Source: a virus
IMG/VR virus record: IMGVR_UViG_3300033553_000478
Coordinates: 18,834-82,833 of that record
Reading direction: 5' to 3' (one strand)
DNA length: 64,000 nt
The position numbers and the translations under genes are program-made. Under the pieces are notes generated by a model that was not told the DNA's origin, searched no databases, and saw only the letters and a program-made list of their open reading frames with translations. Within the stretch, counting starts at the first letter, position 1; each line of letters opens with the position of its first letter. Positions 15,967 to 23,923 of this stretch are shown in pieces.

Positions 15967-16206
15967 ATGTATACAGACAGTAGCACAACTGACCAATTTC
16001 CTAAAACACTGCTTATTCATAACACCAAGGGTGGAGCAGTATGGCAAGTGTATCACGTTCAAGCTGAACACGAAGCTGAAAAACTATCCAGCAATGCTGA
16101 TAAGAATGGCTTTCAGTACAGGGAACTTGTAGACCATACCAACGAAGAAGAAACATTTCCTGACTGGAGAGAAACACCAGGAGGGAAAGAAATAATTCAA
16201 CCGTAA
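15967..16206 (+). CDS. Unknown 79-residue protein
   Basis: Contains LIHNTKGGAVWQVYHVQAEH, looking like a small beta-sheet and helix domain. No family recognised. Two bases after the previous gene. Confidence 0.6.
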   Translation: MYTDSSTTDQFPKTLLIHNTKGGAVWQVYHVQAEHEAEKLSSNADKNGFQYRELVDHTNEEETFPDWRETPGGKEIIQP

Positions 16207-16211
16207 ATAAA

Positions 16212-16373
16212 ATGGGAGATAGAATTCAAGTCCAGTTTAACAATGATAAACTGATCAAGAAAACAGGATATATAGATGGTTACATCTTCATTCCTTTCAA
16301 AGGTATTCACGCTCTTGTAATATCTGAAAATCTAATCGTCGAAGTCCATATCGACGCAATAATAGTTTACTAA
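16212..16373 (+). CDS. Unknown 53-residue protein
   Basis: A small protein with alternating hydrophobic strands (GYIDGYIFIPFKGIHALVIS), probably an all-beta fold. It fills the gap between two neighbours with 2-5 base spacing. Confidence 0.5.
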   Translation: MGDRIQVQFNNDKLIKKTGYIDGYIFIPFKGIHALVISENLIVEVHIDAIIVY

Positions 16374-16375
16374 TT

Positions 16376-16651
16376 ATGGCAAATGAAGATAACAAGAAGC
16401 CTCTGAATATATCAGTGGCTTACATCACAAAGGAGCTCAAGAAAGACAACAGGATCTATCGCGGAGTTATGTATTACGGCGAAGATAATCGCCCCAAATA
16501 TATGCGAGCAGTAGAATTCAAGACCGATGGCTACGGCCAATTCGTAAAGCATTGCTTCGATGAAGCATTCAGGTTTGTAGGTGGAGAAGATAAATACTAT
16601 CTCGGAACCTCAGACTTTCACAACATTGAAACCTTTAATCCCGGAACATAA
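16376..16651 (+). CDS. Unknown 91-residue protein
   Basis: Hydrophilic, with aromatic-rich C-terminus (DKYYLGTSDFHNIETF). No family recognised. Overlaps the RadC-like gene by one base, so the two are coupled. Confidence 0.6.
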   Translation: MANEDNKKPLNISVAYITKELKKDNRIYRGVMYYGEDNRPKYMRAVEFKTDGYGQFVKHCFDEAFRFVGGEDKYYLGTSDFHNIETFNPGT

Positions 16652-17103
16652 TGATCACTTACCAAACACCTTGTTACAAATTCAGGATTATAAAAGAGCC
16701 TAATATGAAAGCTGCAAGATGCAAAATACAAAGCTCTTCCTGCATTTCAGAATATATGAAGGCATATCATTATGCCGATGATATCTCAGTATATGAATCC
16801 TTCTGGATCATACTTCTGAATAACGCGAATAATACAATGGGATCCCATTTAATCTCAAGCGGTTCAATAACAGGATGCCTGGTGGATATAAGACTTATAG
16901 CGAAATATGCGCTGGAAGTTCTGGCCACCTCAATCATTCTGGTGCACAATCACCCAAGTGGTAATTTGCACCCCAGTGAAGCTGACAAGCAAATCACCAA
17001 GAAAATAATGACTGGTCTCGAAAATTTAGACATAAAAGTTCTGGACCACATCATTGTAACTGATGAAAGCTATTTCAGCTTTGCAGATGAAGGCTTACTT
17101 TAG
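16651..17103 (+). CDS. RadC-like JAMM/MPN-domain protein
   Basis: A 150-residue protein with the full JAMM metal site: Glu49 in the strand YESFWIILLN, then VHNHPSG with H99 and H101, S109 and D112 (H-x-H-x7-S-x2-D). The sequence is RadC-type but without the N-terminal helix-hairpin-helix part, as in many phage and mobile-element copies. JAMM domains are zinc isopeptidases or peptidases in ubiquitin systems; the role of RadC-type copies is not settled. With the PRTRC cassette 7 kb downstream it is the obvious candidate for a deconjugating or Ubl-processing partner; that link is inference. Confidence 0.85.
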   Translation: MITYQTPCYKFRIIKEPNMKAARCKIQSSSCISEYMKAYHYADDISVYESFWIILLNNANNTMGSHLISSGSITGCLVDIRLIAKYALEVLATSIILVHNHPSGNLHPSEADKQITKKIMTGLENLDIKVLDHIIVTDESYFSFADEGLL

Positions 17104-17107
17104 CAGA

Positions 17108-17179
17108 ATGAAAAGAGAAGATGTAATCTTTGTGGCTGCCATCTACATAGGTTTGTGGATACTGAACTTAATGTGTTAA
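17108..17179 (+). CDS. Possible 23-residue membrane peptide
   Basis: The sequence MKREDVIFVAAIYIGLWILN has a charged start and one hydrophobic stretch. It follows the RadC-like gene by 4 bases. Very short, so uncertain. Confidence 0.3.
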   Translation: MKREDVIFVAAIYIGLWILNLMC

Positions 17180-17188
17180 ATATTTCTA

Positions 17189-17196
17189 TATATTTG
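17189..17196 (+). promoter_or_regulatory. Candidate -7 box before the gene at 17233
   Basis: TATATTTG, a perfect TAnnTTTG match, 36 bases before the ATG. No well-spaced TTG upstream. Confidence 0.5.
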
Positions 17197-17232
17197 TTAC
17201 TCATTGAATTCAATAACTCAAATCTATTAATT

Positions 17233-17589
17233 ATGGGAGCCTCTCCAAGAAAAGATTACGGCGCTGCTGCAGTAGTGCCGTTATCAAATCCAACCGTTAA
17301 GCGTGTAATGACGCAAAACGCCCCCTTCTCAATTCAGGCAACAGGTCACGATCTTGTACCAGGGAAACATATTCCCCTGACAAGCGAGAATCTTGACGCC
17401 TTGGTAACAGGTACGCGAGTACTTGATGTACCTCAAGAGAAGTATGTCAAAGCTGTAACCTCAAACTTAGGGGTGTTAACCTCTGCAGATATTGGGCACA
17501 GAAATGACAAAGGTGAAGAAGTCGTAAAGACTTATACCAAAGCAGAATTATTAGCATCTACGACAATATTTTTGGCGAAGGTTATATAA
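17233..17589 (+). CDS. Unknown protein in its own transcription unit
   Basis: A 118-residue protein (MGASPRKDYGAAAVVPLSNP) of mixed strand and helix content. No family recognised. The start at 17233 is chosen because it follows an A/T leader after a TATATTTG box; an upstream in-frame ATG at 17155 precedes the box. A strong terminator follows 20 bases after the stop, so the gene is flanked by its own promoter and terminator, unlike its neighbours. Confidence 0.75.
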   Translation: MGASPRKDYGAAAVVPLSNPTVKRVMTQNAPFSIQATGHDLVPGKHIPLTSENLDALVTGTRVLDVPQEKYVKAVTSNLGVLTSADIGHRNDKGEEVVKTYTKAELLASTTIFLAKVI

Positions 17590-17609
17590 TTCTTAAATCA
17601 ATTATTCAA

Positions 17610-17638
17610 GGGAGCTGTATCAACAGCTCCCTTTTAAT
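17610..17638 (+). terminator. Intrinsic terminator
   Basis: GGGAGCTG, loop TATCAA, CAGCTCCC, then TTTTAATTT. A perfect 8-bp stem. Confidence 0.88.
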
Positions 17639-17650
17639 TTAATTAAAACT

Positions 17651-18085
17651 ATGACTACAATTCAAGTTGCACCAACAAAATTCAATAGCAGAATCCTACA
17701 CCTATACTCACAGGGATTACCATATCACAAGATCCAGAAAATTCTCAAAGTAGAATTCGATGAAGATCTTGATGCGAAATGCCTGGGAGAAATAATGGGA
17801 GAGATCAAAAAAGAAATGGGATGCGCTACGCAATTCCAGATGGGTTGGCAGTATGCCCACCAGACAATACAGGGAATCTTCGAAAGTATGAAAGAAGATC
17901 ATGCACGGAAGCTTCAAGAGGAAGTGCAAGAAAGCTATCTTAGAGGAACTACATTCGGAAGAGATCAGGCTTTAATAATGCTCTCAGGTAGAGACCTCAA
18001 CAAAGGAGTAATTGCTGGCCTTGTGGCAGCAACATTCTTTTGGGTAGTAATGATCATTGCATACTACTACGTTTACCTGACCTAA
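17651..18085 (+). CDS. Unknown protein with C-terminal membrane anchor
   Basis: A 144-residue protein. The first 60 residues (RILHLYSQGLPYHKIQKILK) look like a helix-turn-helix, then a helical linker, then one strong hydrophobic segment (GLVAATFFWVVMIIAYYYVY) at the C-terminus. It may be a membrane-tethered regulator. No family recognised. Confidence 0.65.
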   Translation: MTTIQVAPTKFNSRILHLYSQGLPYHKIQKILKVEFDEDLDAKCLGEIMGEIKKEMGCATQFQMGWQYAHQTIQGIFESMKEDHARKLQEEVQESYLRGTTFGRDQALIMLSGRDLNKGVIAGLVAATFFWVVMIIAYYYVYLT

Positions 18086-18194
18086 AATAAGCCGCTCTAA
18101 GCGACGATCTCCCCTTCCCACTACATAGGAGTAGGGAAACCCAAGAACATCAAGATTTCAATAACGTCTGAGTCAGCTCAGGCATAAATTCAAG

Positions 18195-18542
18195 TTGCAA
18201 ATGGTTTACCAATTCACAGTACACGGCAATCTACCAAAAGGTAGTGCGTGTCCTCAGCACGAAATGTTCACTCTTTACGGAAAGCTGTTAAAGGGTGACA
18301 AGATATCCAGTCACGATAAGCAATATATAGCTGATCACCTCTGGGGAACCTTTGGCGCAAACTCCAGTACATATAGACTCGGTGGTTTCGCAGCACATTT
18401 TTCCGAAGTTCTTCCAAGGATCCTTGTAAAACAACATGGAGATTGGAGAGAATATGTAGCTCCAAATAAATCAACATTAAGAAATGCCCTATATGGCCAC
18501 ATCGATGAGATGCACTATGTAGGCAAAATCCAAGCAGTATGA
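18195..18542 (+). CDS. Unknown 115-residue protein
   Basis: Two possible starts (18195 and 18201, MQMVYQ). It has Gly, His and Tyr scattered through a mixed fold (YRLGGFAAHFSEVLPRILVK). No family recognised. The stop overlaps the next start (ATGA), so it is coupled to the gene at 18539. The 109-base leader holds a short hairpin CTGAG TCAG CTCAG. Confidence 0.6.
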   Translation: MQMVYQFTVHGNLPKGSACPQHEMFTLYGKLLKGDKISSHDKQYIADHLWGTFGANSSTYRLGGFAAHFSEVLPRILVKQHGDWREYVAPNKSTLRNALYGHIDEMHYVGKIQAV

Positions 18543-18949
18543 AATACTTACAAGATTATATGGACAATAAACAATCAGCTTTGTTTCAGGAGTCCTCAGC
18601 GTTCTTTGCTTTTAGCAATGAACAATTAAAAGAAGGACTTCAAAAGTTCGATTTGAAAGACACGAAAGCCATTGTCTCAATGGGAGCTGGCTTATATGTC
18701 AAGCGTGAAAATGCAAAATCATTATCTGAAGGATTAGATAAAATCTGGAATGATGCTGTTGCACAGGATATCGCTGATCACGGACTTGAAAGAATTATTC
18801 TTAGAGAGCTTGGCAATCACGAAGCCTGGTATACCGGTGACACCGAATCTACTTGGGATGCCCTTGAGGGATATCCCGGGATTAAGAGAGAGTACGTCGA
18901 TAAATTACATCGTAACCGTAACTACAAAATCCCAACAGATGAGCAGTAA
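18539..18949 (+). CDS. Unknown protein, family common in Bacteroidota mobile DNA
   Basis: A 136-residue protein. It has the pattern FFAFSNEQLKEGLQK, then GAGLYVKRENAKSLSEGLDK and ILRELGNHEAWYTGD, which I associate with a small uncharacterised family (DUF7659-like) seen in Bacteroidota phages and plasmids. Function unknown. Coupled by overlap to the genes on both sides. Confidence 0.65.
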   Translation: MKYLQDYMDNKQSALFQESSAFFAFSNEQLKEGLQKFDLKDTKAIVSMGAGLYVKRENAKSLSEGLDKIWNDAVAQDIADHGLERIILRELGNHEAWYTGDTESTWDALEGYPGIKREYVDKLHRNRNYKIPTDEQ

Positions 18950-19091
18950 GCTTTATTATCGAGCCTATAAGTTTCTTAAACTTCGGGCAAAAACGGAAGA
19001 TCCGTTCAAAGCTATAACTGATTTGTCTTATACGAATCAAGGTAAAATCATTGATTTCCTGAAAAGGAACCATCAAGTTAAATTCCTGTAA
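18939..19091 (+). CDS. Unknown 50-residue basic protein
   Basis: Starts at an ATG inside the end of the previous gene (MSSKLYYRAYKFLKLRAKTE). Basic and helical. An upstream in-frame start at 18750 is rejected because it would overlap by 200 bases. Confidence 0.5.
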   Translation: MSSKLYYRAYKFLKLRAKTEDPFKAITDLSYTNQGKIIDFLKRNHQVKFL

Positions 19092-19093
19092 TT

Positions 19094-19483
19094 ATGAATA
19101 AAGGTGAATTAATGAAGCTTGTATATGGAAGCACATCAAATATAGATAGTGCTATCCCTTCAGCTTACTGGAATAAACTTAATACCAGAATCCACGTAAT
19201 GAATTACAGAGGCTTAGGACTCGGTGAAATTCAGAACCTTTATAAGCAGGCTATTAAAAAAGGCCTGCAGATAGATTACTCTGAAGAATATGCGAAATGC
19301 GTAGAATCTGACGAGTACTTCTACAACAATTATTGTTGGCAGGAAGGAATGGAATTCTATACTCCGGATGTGTTTGAAAAATATATCACAGGCATCCGTG
19401 ATATCCGGGACCAGGACTTCAAAGATCAAGCTGAGGATATGTTCAAAGCATATCCCATTAAACCACAAGACGCAAATGATTAG
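19094..19483 (+). CDS. Unknown 129-residue protein
   Basis: Helical and aromatic-rich (EYFYNNYCWQEGMEFYTPD). No family recognised. Tight spacing on both sides. Confidence 0.6.
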   Translation: MNKGELMKLVYGSTSNIDSAIPSAYWNKLNTRIHVMNYRGLGLGEIQNLYKQAIKKGLQIDYSEEYAKCVESDEYFYNNYCWQEGMEFYTPDVFEKYITGIRDIRDQDFKDQAEDMFKAYPIKPQDAND

Positions 19484-19487
19484 ACTT

Positions 19488-19841
19488 ATGAAAAAGTACG
19501 ATATAAAGTTCAAGAATTGGAAATGTAATATTGAGTACGGACAGTACGGAACGGGAGCCACAGCTTTAAGCTTAATCGACCACGTAGATGGTGAGCCAGT
19601 GGCCACCGCTTCGGTAAACCTTATGAAGGAAGATATTGATCCACGTATCAGAGTAGATGTTCAATCCTCTGCAGAACTTCCCAAAGACCACGTTTATATA
19701 AAAACCTGGTCTGAAAATGAGGGAATGGTAGAAGCATTAATTGAAGCCGGAATTGTTGTTAGTCAACATAAGGTTGTGCCGGTAGGCCCATATGGTTCAC
19801 AAGCTGTTGAAGTAAAAATTCTCAATATGCCTCAGCAATAG
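19488..19841 (+). CDS. DUF4313-like protein
   Basis: A 117-residue protein beginning MKKYDIKFKNWKCNIEYGQY. The pattern G-E-P-V-A-T-A-S-V-N-L, then KTWSENEGMVEALIEAGIV and a Pro-Gly rich end, matches what I know of DUF4313 proteins of Bacteroidota and their mobile elements. Function unknown. The start at 19488 is preferred over 19476 because it follows the stop of the upstream gene. Confidence 0.6.
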   Translation: MKKYDIKFKNWKCNIEYGQYGTGATALSLIDHVDGEPVATASVNLMKEDIDPRIRVDVQSSAELPKDHVYIKTWSENEGMVEALIEAGIVVSQHKVVPVGPYGSQAVEVKILNMPQQ

Positions 19842-19847
19842 ATAAAT

Positions 19848-22454
19848 ATGTCTAATATTGCTGAAAAAGTACAGCTTTTGTTTGATGTCGGAGAATTTGA
19901 GGTGAAACCCCCTAAGCCCGTAGTTCCTATTCCTAAGATGGAAATAGTAACCAGTGTTCCCTACATAGAGGTGGACATTGGTAACATCAGGCAAATGCTC
20001 CCAAAACTCTACGATCATCAGCAACAGGATGTGCTGAAAATAGAGAAACGATTTCAAGTAGGAAAAGGATATCTGTGTACCAACGGTACTGGTACAGGAA
20101 AAACATTCGTTGGACTCGGAACAGTTAAACGGTTCTGGGCAAAAGGATGTAGAAATATTCTTATTGTTACTCCTACTGAAACGAAGTGTGGTGACTGGAT
20201 TGATGAAGGCAAGCACGTTAACCTGAAGCTTTATAAGCTGGAAGGTGTAAACGACAAAGGCCACAATATCCGCGTCACAACGTATGCTAACTATTATCAG
20301 AACGATGAGTTAGATACGGTTATATGGGATCTCGTAGTCTACGATGAATCTCATTACCTCAACCAAAACTCCAAAGGAAATGAAACTGCTTATTTAACCA
20401 AGCATAAATTCATTACCAATCTGCCCTCTTCTGTAAAGAACAGAGCTGGAGATATTGTTGGTGATAAACCCAAGTATGAACTTGGGAATGATTACGAACT
20501 ATATCAATGGCAGCTCGATGCCTGGAGGAATCAAATGCGGACTTACATATTTGATACAGTCGGCAAGACCAAAGTGTTATTCCTTTCAGCTACTCCATTC
20601 GCTTACCATAAATCAATCAAGTATGCGGATGGCTGTTTGTTCGATATCACAGAGTGTATAGAGGAACAGGAAAACCCGAGATCTGGTTATTATAATGAAC
20701 CATCTCCCTGGGAGAAGTTTATGATGGAGCATTTCGGTTACCGAATGAAACATAATAAGCTGACCATTCCAGAAACAGGAGTAGATCAAAACCTTTTAGA
20801 ACGTGCGTTCTTTGAGAACCACGTTCAAAAGGGTGTAATGTCAACCAAAATATTGGAATTGGATTACGATTACTCCCGCGACTTCTTCCTTGTAGATAGT
20901 GAGCTTGGTCACTTCATAAACTCAGGAATTGAGATGTGGTGGAATAAGGATGTTTACGAGAAATATCCTCTTATGGCTAAAGTGGTACCGAAGAAATACC
21001 GGTACCTCTACATCAATCAACTTCTGGAAGCTATTAAAGCTAAGGAGATACTTGACAGGATCCAGCAACATCTGGACCTTGGCCGCAAGGTTGTAATCTT
21101 TCATAGTTACAATCACGCTACCGTAGAGCATCCCTTCAGGTTCAATGAAGATAAGCTTACTACAGCAGACGAAGAATGGTGGAGATCTGACCTTCGGGAT
21201 GAGATACAGAAATGGTATCAGCAATTCCCGCAGTATGCAAACCTCAGCTTAAAAGGATTGAATAACTGCAGGGCTACAATCCGTGAACGCTTTCCGGATG
21301 CATTAGAATTCAATGGTACCATATCCAAGAAAAAGAAGAAGCAAAATATTGAGCTCTTCAATGATGATAACTCCGGATATGATATAATCATTGTTCAATC
21401 TAAGGCTGGCCGTGAGGGGATATCCCTTCACGACAATAAAGGTGGCAAGCCAAGGGTATTGATCAATCAATCATTACCAGTGGCACCAACTGAAGCTATC
21501 CAAACTGAAGGTAGAATCTACCGAAGTGGTTTGCAGAGTAACGCGATGTTTGAATATCCTGTTATTCACACAAGCTTTGAAATGGTAGCTTTCGCAACCA
21601 CGATAGCATCAAGAGCCAAGACTGCAGAAAACCTGGCAATGGGCAATTACGCCCGAGATCTGGAAACTGCATTCAAGGAAGGCTATATGAATGCGACAAT
21701 TGAAGCTCCAAGCTTGGAGCAAGGAGTTGGCGGTAAAGAGAGTGATCGTAAGCTTCTGGAAATATCTGAGTTCGACAAAGCCAAAACATATTACTGGTCC
21801 AGAGCGAAAAAGAATTCCAAGAATAAGGCAGCTGAAGGAGTTGACTACTTCGCTACGCCTGAGCCGTTAGGTATGAAGATGGTAGAGTGGTTGGATCCAC
21901 AACCAGACGAGCACGGTTTAGAACCTTCGGTTGGTCACGGAGCAATCGGAAGATGGTTCCCCGGATTTAGCAACAATGTATTCGTTGAGCCAAGTTTAAA
22001 GCTATTCGGAGAAATGGCAATAAACTGTACAGGCCGTCACGAGAATGTCACCTTTGAAGAATTTAAAATAATAAACAAAGCTGACTTCATTGCAATGAAT
22101 CCACCATTCGGACACCAGGGCAGGACTGCTATTGAGCATATTCAAAAAGCTCTGATACATATGAATCAGAGATCGATGAAAGGCGCAAGACTTCTGGCCA
22201 TTATTCCTAATGGTCCAGCTATGGAAAAGAAACTTGATATCCTTATGGAGCATAAAATATTCAATAGCTTCAGGTATACAGGTGAGATCTTACTCCCAGA
22301 GGTTACTTTCAAGAGAGCCGGTACCGGTGTAATGTGTAGGATTATTAAAATCGAGCACGTCAACACAGGTAACGAGCAATTCAGGAGAATTGACTTATCA
22401 CGTTGCTCAACTATCGAAGAGTTCTTCGACGAGATTGAGCATTTAAATTTCTAA
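19848..22454 (+). CDS. SNF2-type helicase fused to an N6-adenine methyltransferase-like domain
   Basis: An 868-residue two-part protein. The N-terminal part is a superfamily 2 helicase: Walker A NGTGTGKT at 79-86, DESH box at 166-169, LFLSATPFAY, and motif VI QTEGRIYRSG. The C-terminal part carries an AdoMet-binding motif (LEPSVGHGAIG, about residue 691) and the catalytic NPPFG at 751-755. SNF2 helicases are conserved in crAss-like phages, and helicase-methyltransferase fusions occur in phage anti-restriction proteins such as P1 DarB. It may remodel or methylate phage DNA during replication. Both active sites look intact. Confidence 0.88.
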   Translation: MSNIAEKVQLLFDVGEFEVKPPKPVVPIPKMEIVTSVPYIEVDIGNIRQMLPKLYDHQQQDVLKIEKRFQVGKGYLCTNGTGTGKTFVGLGTVKRFWAKGCRNILIVTPTETKCGDWIDEGKHVNLKLYKLEGVNDKGHNIRVTTYANYYQNDELDTVIWDLVVYDESHYLNQNSKGNETAYLTKHKFITNLPSSVKNRAGDIVGDKPKYELGNDYELYQWQLDAWRNQMRTYIFDTVGKTKVLFLSATPFAYHKSIKYADGCLFDITECIEEQENPRSGYYNEPSPWEKFMMEHFGYRMKHNKLTIPETGVDQNLLERAFFENHVQKGVMSTKILELDYDYSRDFFLVDSELGHFINSGIEMWWNKDVYEKYPLMAKVVPKKYRYLYINQLLEAIKAKEILDRIQQHLDLGRKVVIFHSYNHATVEHPFRFNEDKLTTADEEWWRSDLRDEIQKWYQQFPQYANLSLKGLNNCRATIRERFPDALEFNGTISKKKKKQNIELFNDDNSGYDIIIVQSKAGREGISLHDNKGGKPRVLINQSLPVAPTEAIQTEGRIYRSGLQSNAMFEYPVIHTSFEMVAFATTIASRAKTAENLAMGNYARDLETAFKEGYMNATIEAPSLEQGVGGKESDRKLLEISEFDKAKTYYWSRAKKNSKNKAAEGVDYFATPEPLGMKMVEWLDPQPDEHGLEPSVGHGAIGRWFPGFSNNVFVEPSLKLFGEMAINCTGRHENVTFEEFKIINKADFIAMNPPFGHQGRTAIEHIQKALIHMNQRSMKGARLLAIIPNGPAMEKKLDILMEHKIFNSFRYTGEILLPEVTFKRAGTGVMCRIIKIEHVNTGNEQFRRIDLSRCSTIEEFFDEIEHLNF

Positions 22455-22455
22455 A

Positions 22456-22743
22456 ATGAGAAATAGAGAAAAGGACAGCATCAACTGGTTAATGAATCAG
22501 GAAGATGCCAGAGCCCTTATTCAGGTAATTAATCCAAGGGATTTTACTATTATCGAAGCGGTAACACTTCACGTTGGAGCCGTAGATCAAGAGGAAGTAA
22601 TTTCCGAAACCAGTGAAATGGTTCAATGGAAAAGAGAAGAAGCCGAACAAAAGCTTCGTATCTGGATCAATAAAGTGAATGATATTCACGGTCATAAAGT
22701 TGGAGAGAAATACATATACTTCCGATTTAAAAAATGGAACTAA
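22456..22743 (+). CDS. Unknown 95-residue protein
   Basis: Contains DFTIIEAVTLHVGAVDQEEV and a C-terminal strand (KYIYFRFKKWN); small alpha/beta fold. No family recognised. Its stop overlaps the start of the next gene. Confidence 0.6.
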   Translation: MRNREKDSINWLMNQEDARALIQVINPRDFTIIEAVTLHVGAVDQEEVISETSEMVQWKREEAEQKLRIWINKVNDIHGHKVGEKYIYFRFKKWN

Positions 22744-22988
22744 TGAAAAAAATAATCTTAGTGCTATTCATAGTAATTAGCTGTGCTTGGCAAACTCCGG
22801 ATTTAAGTAAAGCCTGGCAATCAGGTTACATTGTTGGATGGTGTTACCACCAAGAGTATTGCATTGAGCCAATACCACCAGTGGCACCAATCCCGCGGAT
22901 ACAGGACACAACATATAAAATGATGTACAACCGCGGGTTTATAACAGGACTCAAAGCTTATGAAAAGCAAAGAACAGGTAGAAAATAA
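22743..22988 (+). CDS. Small phage lipoprotein
   Basis: An 81-residue protein with a lipoprotein signal peptide: MKKIILVLFIVISCAWQ, lipobox V-I-S-C with Cys at residue 14. The mature part is short and Pro/Tyr-rich (PIPPVAPIPRIQDTTYK). The start at 22743 overlaps the previous stop; the ATG at 22734 would add three residues before the signal. Phage lipoproteins of this size often alter the host envelope, for example in superinfection exclusion; that role is inference. Confidence 0.7.
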   Translation: MKKIILVLFIVISCAWQTPDLSKAWQSGYIVGWCYHQEYCIEPIPPVAPIPRIQDTTYKMMYNRGFITGLKAYEKQRTGRK

Positions 22989-23133
22989 GATCGCCATTCT
23001 AAAATCAGAACTTGAAACCCTTGACGCTATTGCGGCCAAGGGTTTTTCATTTCCTGCAGACAGGAAACATAATGTAGAGCAGCGCCAAGTTAGGCAAGCT
23101 CTTATTGTTGGACTTAAATGGGTATTAAAATGA
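22960..23133 (+). CDS. Unknown 57-residue protein
   Basis: Helical, beginning MKSKEQVENKIAILKSELET, a likely coiled coil, with a basic C-terminus. Overlaps the genes on both sides by a few bases. Confidence 0.5.
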   Translation: MKSKEQVENKIAILKSELETLDAIAAKGFSFPADRKHNVEQRQVRQALIVGLKWVLK

Positions 23134-23360
23134 GCAATACAATTGAATGGCACGATGCCTACGACAAAAATTCCAAGGCTGAACAAGAACGCCTGGAGAG
23201 AGAGGAAAGAGATCGTAAGGAATACGATGAAAACCTCGATAGAGCAAAAGACGAAATGTGGGATGCTCTTGGAACAGATGATTTCAGAACTTCAGATTTT
23301 GATGATATCTGTTCAAATTACGGTATAGATCCTGACGATCTAATTGACGAATTAATTTAA
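23130..23360 (+). CDS. Unknown acidic 76-residue protein
   Basis: Start at 23130 (MSNTIEWHDAYDKNSKAEQE) overlaps the previous stop (ATGA). Highly charged helix, then an acidic C-terminus (YGIDPDDLIDELI). No family recognised. Confidence 0.55.
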   Translation: MSNTIEWHDAYDKNSKAEQERLEREERDRKEYDENLDRAKDEMWDALGTDDFRTSDFDDICSNYGIDPDDLIDELI

Positions 23361-23364
23361 AGCT

Positions 23365-23655
23365 ATGATTAAATTTGAAGAGCTCCGACCGGAGCTGGTA
23401 GAAATCCTCAAAGAAAACAGTATTGAGGAAAAGGATCTGGAGAATAACTATTCAGATCTATACATTGGCTGCAGTTCTTTTGACCAGGCTGGAAAAATAA
23501 GATCTAAAATTCCGAAGCACGCAGCCCTAACAAGTACCTTCTTTCCGCAGGAAGGTAGCAGTATGGACCACCACAAAATATGTGTAGAGGTGGCATTCGG
23601 CTATATGGATGGGTACTTTGATAAAAAATATGGAAAGCGCAATAAATCCACTTAG
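23365..23655 (+). CDS. Unknown 96-residue protein
   Basis: Mixed fold with a His pair (SSMDHHKICVEVAFGYMDGY). No family recognised. Last gene of a tightly packed run; a TATATTTG box follows 5 bases after the stop. Confidence 0.6.
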   Translation: MIKFEELRPELVEILKENSIEEKDLENNYSDLYIGCSSFDQAGKIRSKIPKHAALTSTFFPQEGSSMDHHKICVEVAFGYMDGYFDKKYGKRNKST

Positions 23656-23660
23656 AATGT

Positions 23661-23668
23661 TATATTTG
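23661..23668 (+). promoter_or_regulatory. Candidate -7 box before the PRTRC region
   Basis: TATATTTG ends 9 bases before the ATG at 23678, so a transcript from it would be almost leaderless. No spaced TTG. It could drive the 74-residue gene and the PRTRC cassette. Confidence 0.5.
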
Positions 23669-23677
23669 TAACTTCTT

Positions 23678-23902
23678 ATGGAAGAAAATGAGAAGCCTAC
23701 CAGAATTTATCTGGTAGATGGAAAACGAGTTGCGATAATCAAGTCAAACACACATACATATAATGTGCGCTTTGTCAAGTCTGGAATATTTATGGAAGTG
23801 TATAAAAAATATGTGATTAGTTGGTTTCCAAAACCCACTAAAAAATCTTCCACACCTATTCCCAAGAAACCAAAAAATTCACAAACCTCGCTGGACTTTT
23901 AG
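23678..23902 (+). CDS. Small protein ending in a clamp-binding-like motif
   Basis: A 74-residue protein. The first part is a small beta-domain (RIYLVDGKRVAIIKSNTHTY). The tail is basic and Pro-rich and ends QTSLDF, which fits the Q-x-x-L-x-F hexapeptide that binds the bacterial sliding clamp. It could recruit or block the host replicase; this is inference from six residues. It precedes the PRTRC genes. Confidence 0.6.
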   Translation: MEENEKPTRIYLVDGKRVAIIKSNTHTYNVRFVKSGIFMEVYKKYVISWFPKPTKKSSTPIPKKPKNSQTSLDF

Positions 23903-23923
23903 TCCGGCATAATACAATTCAAT

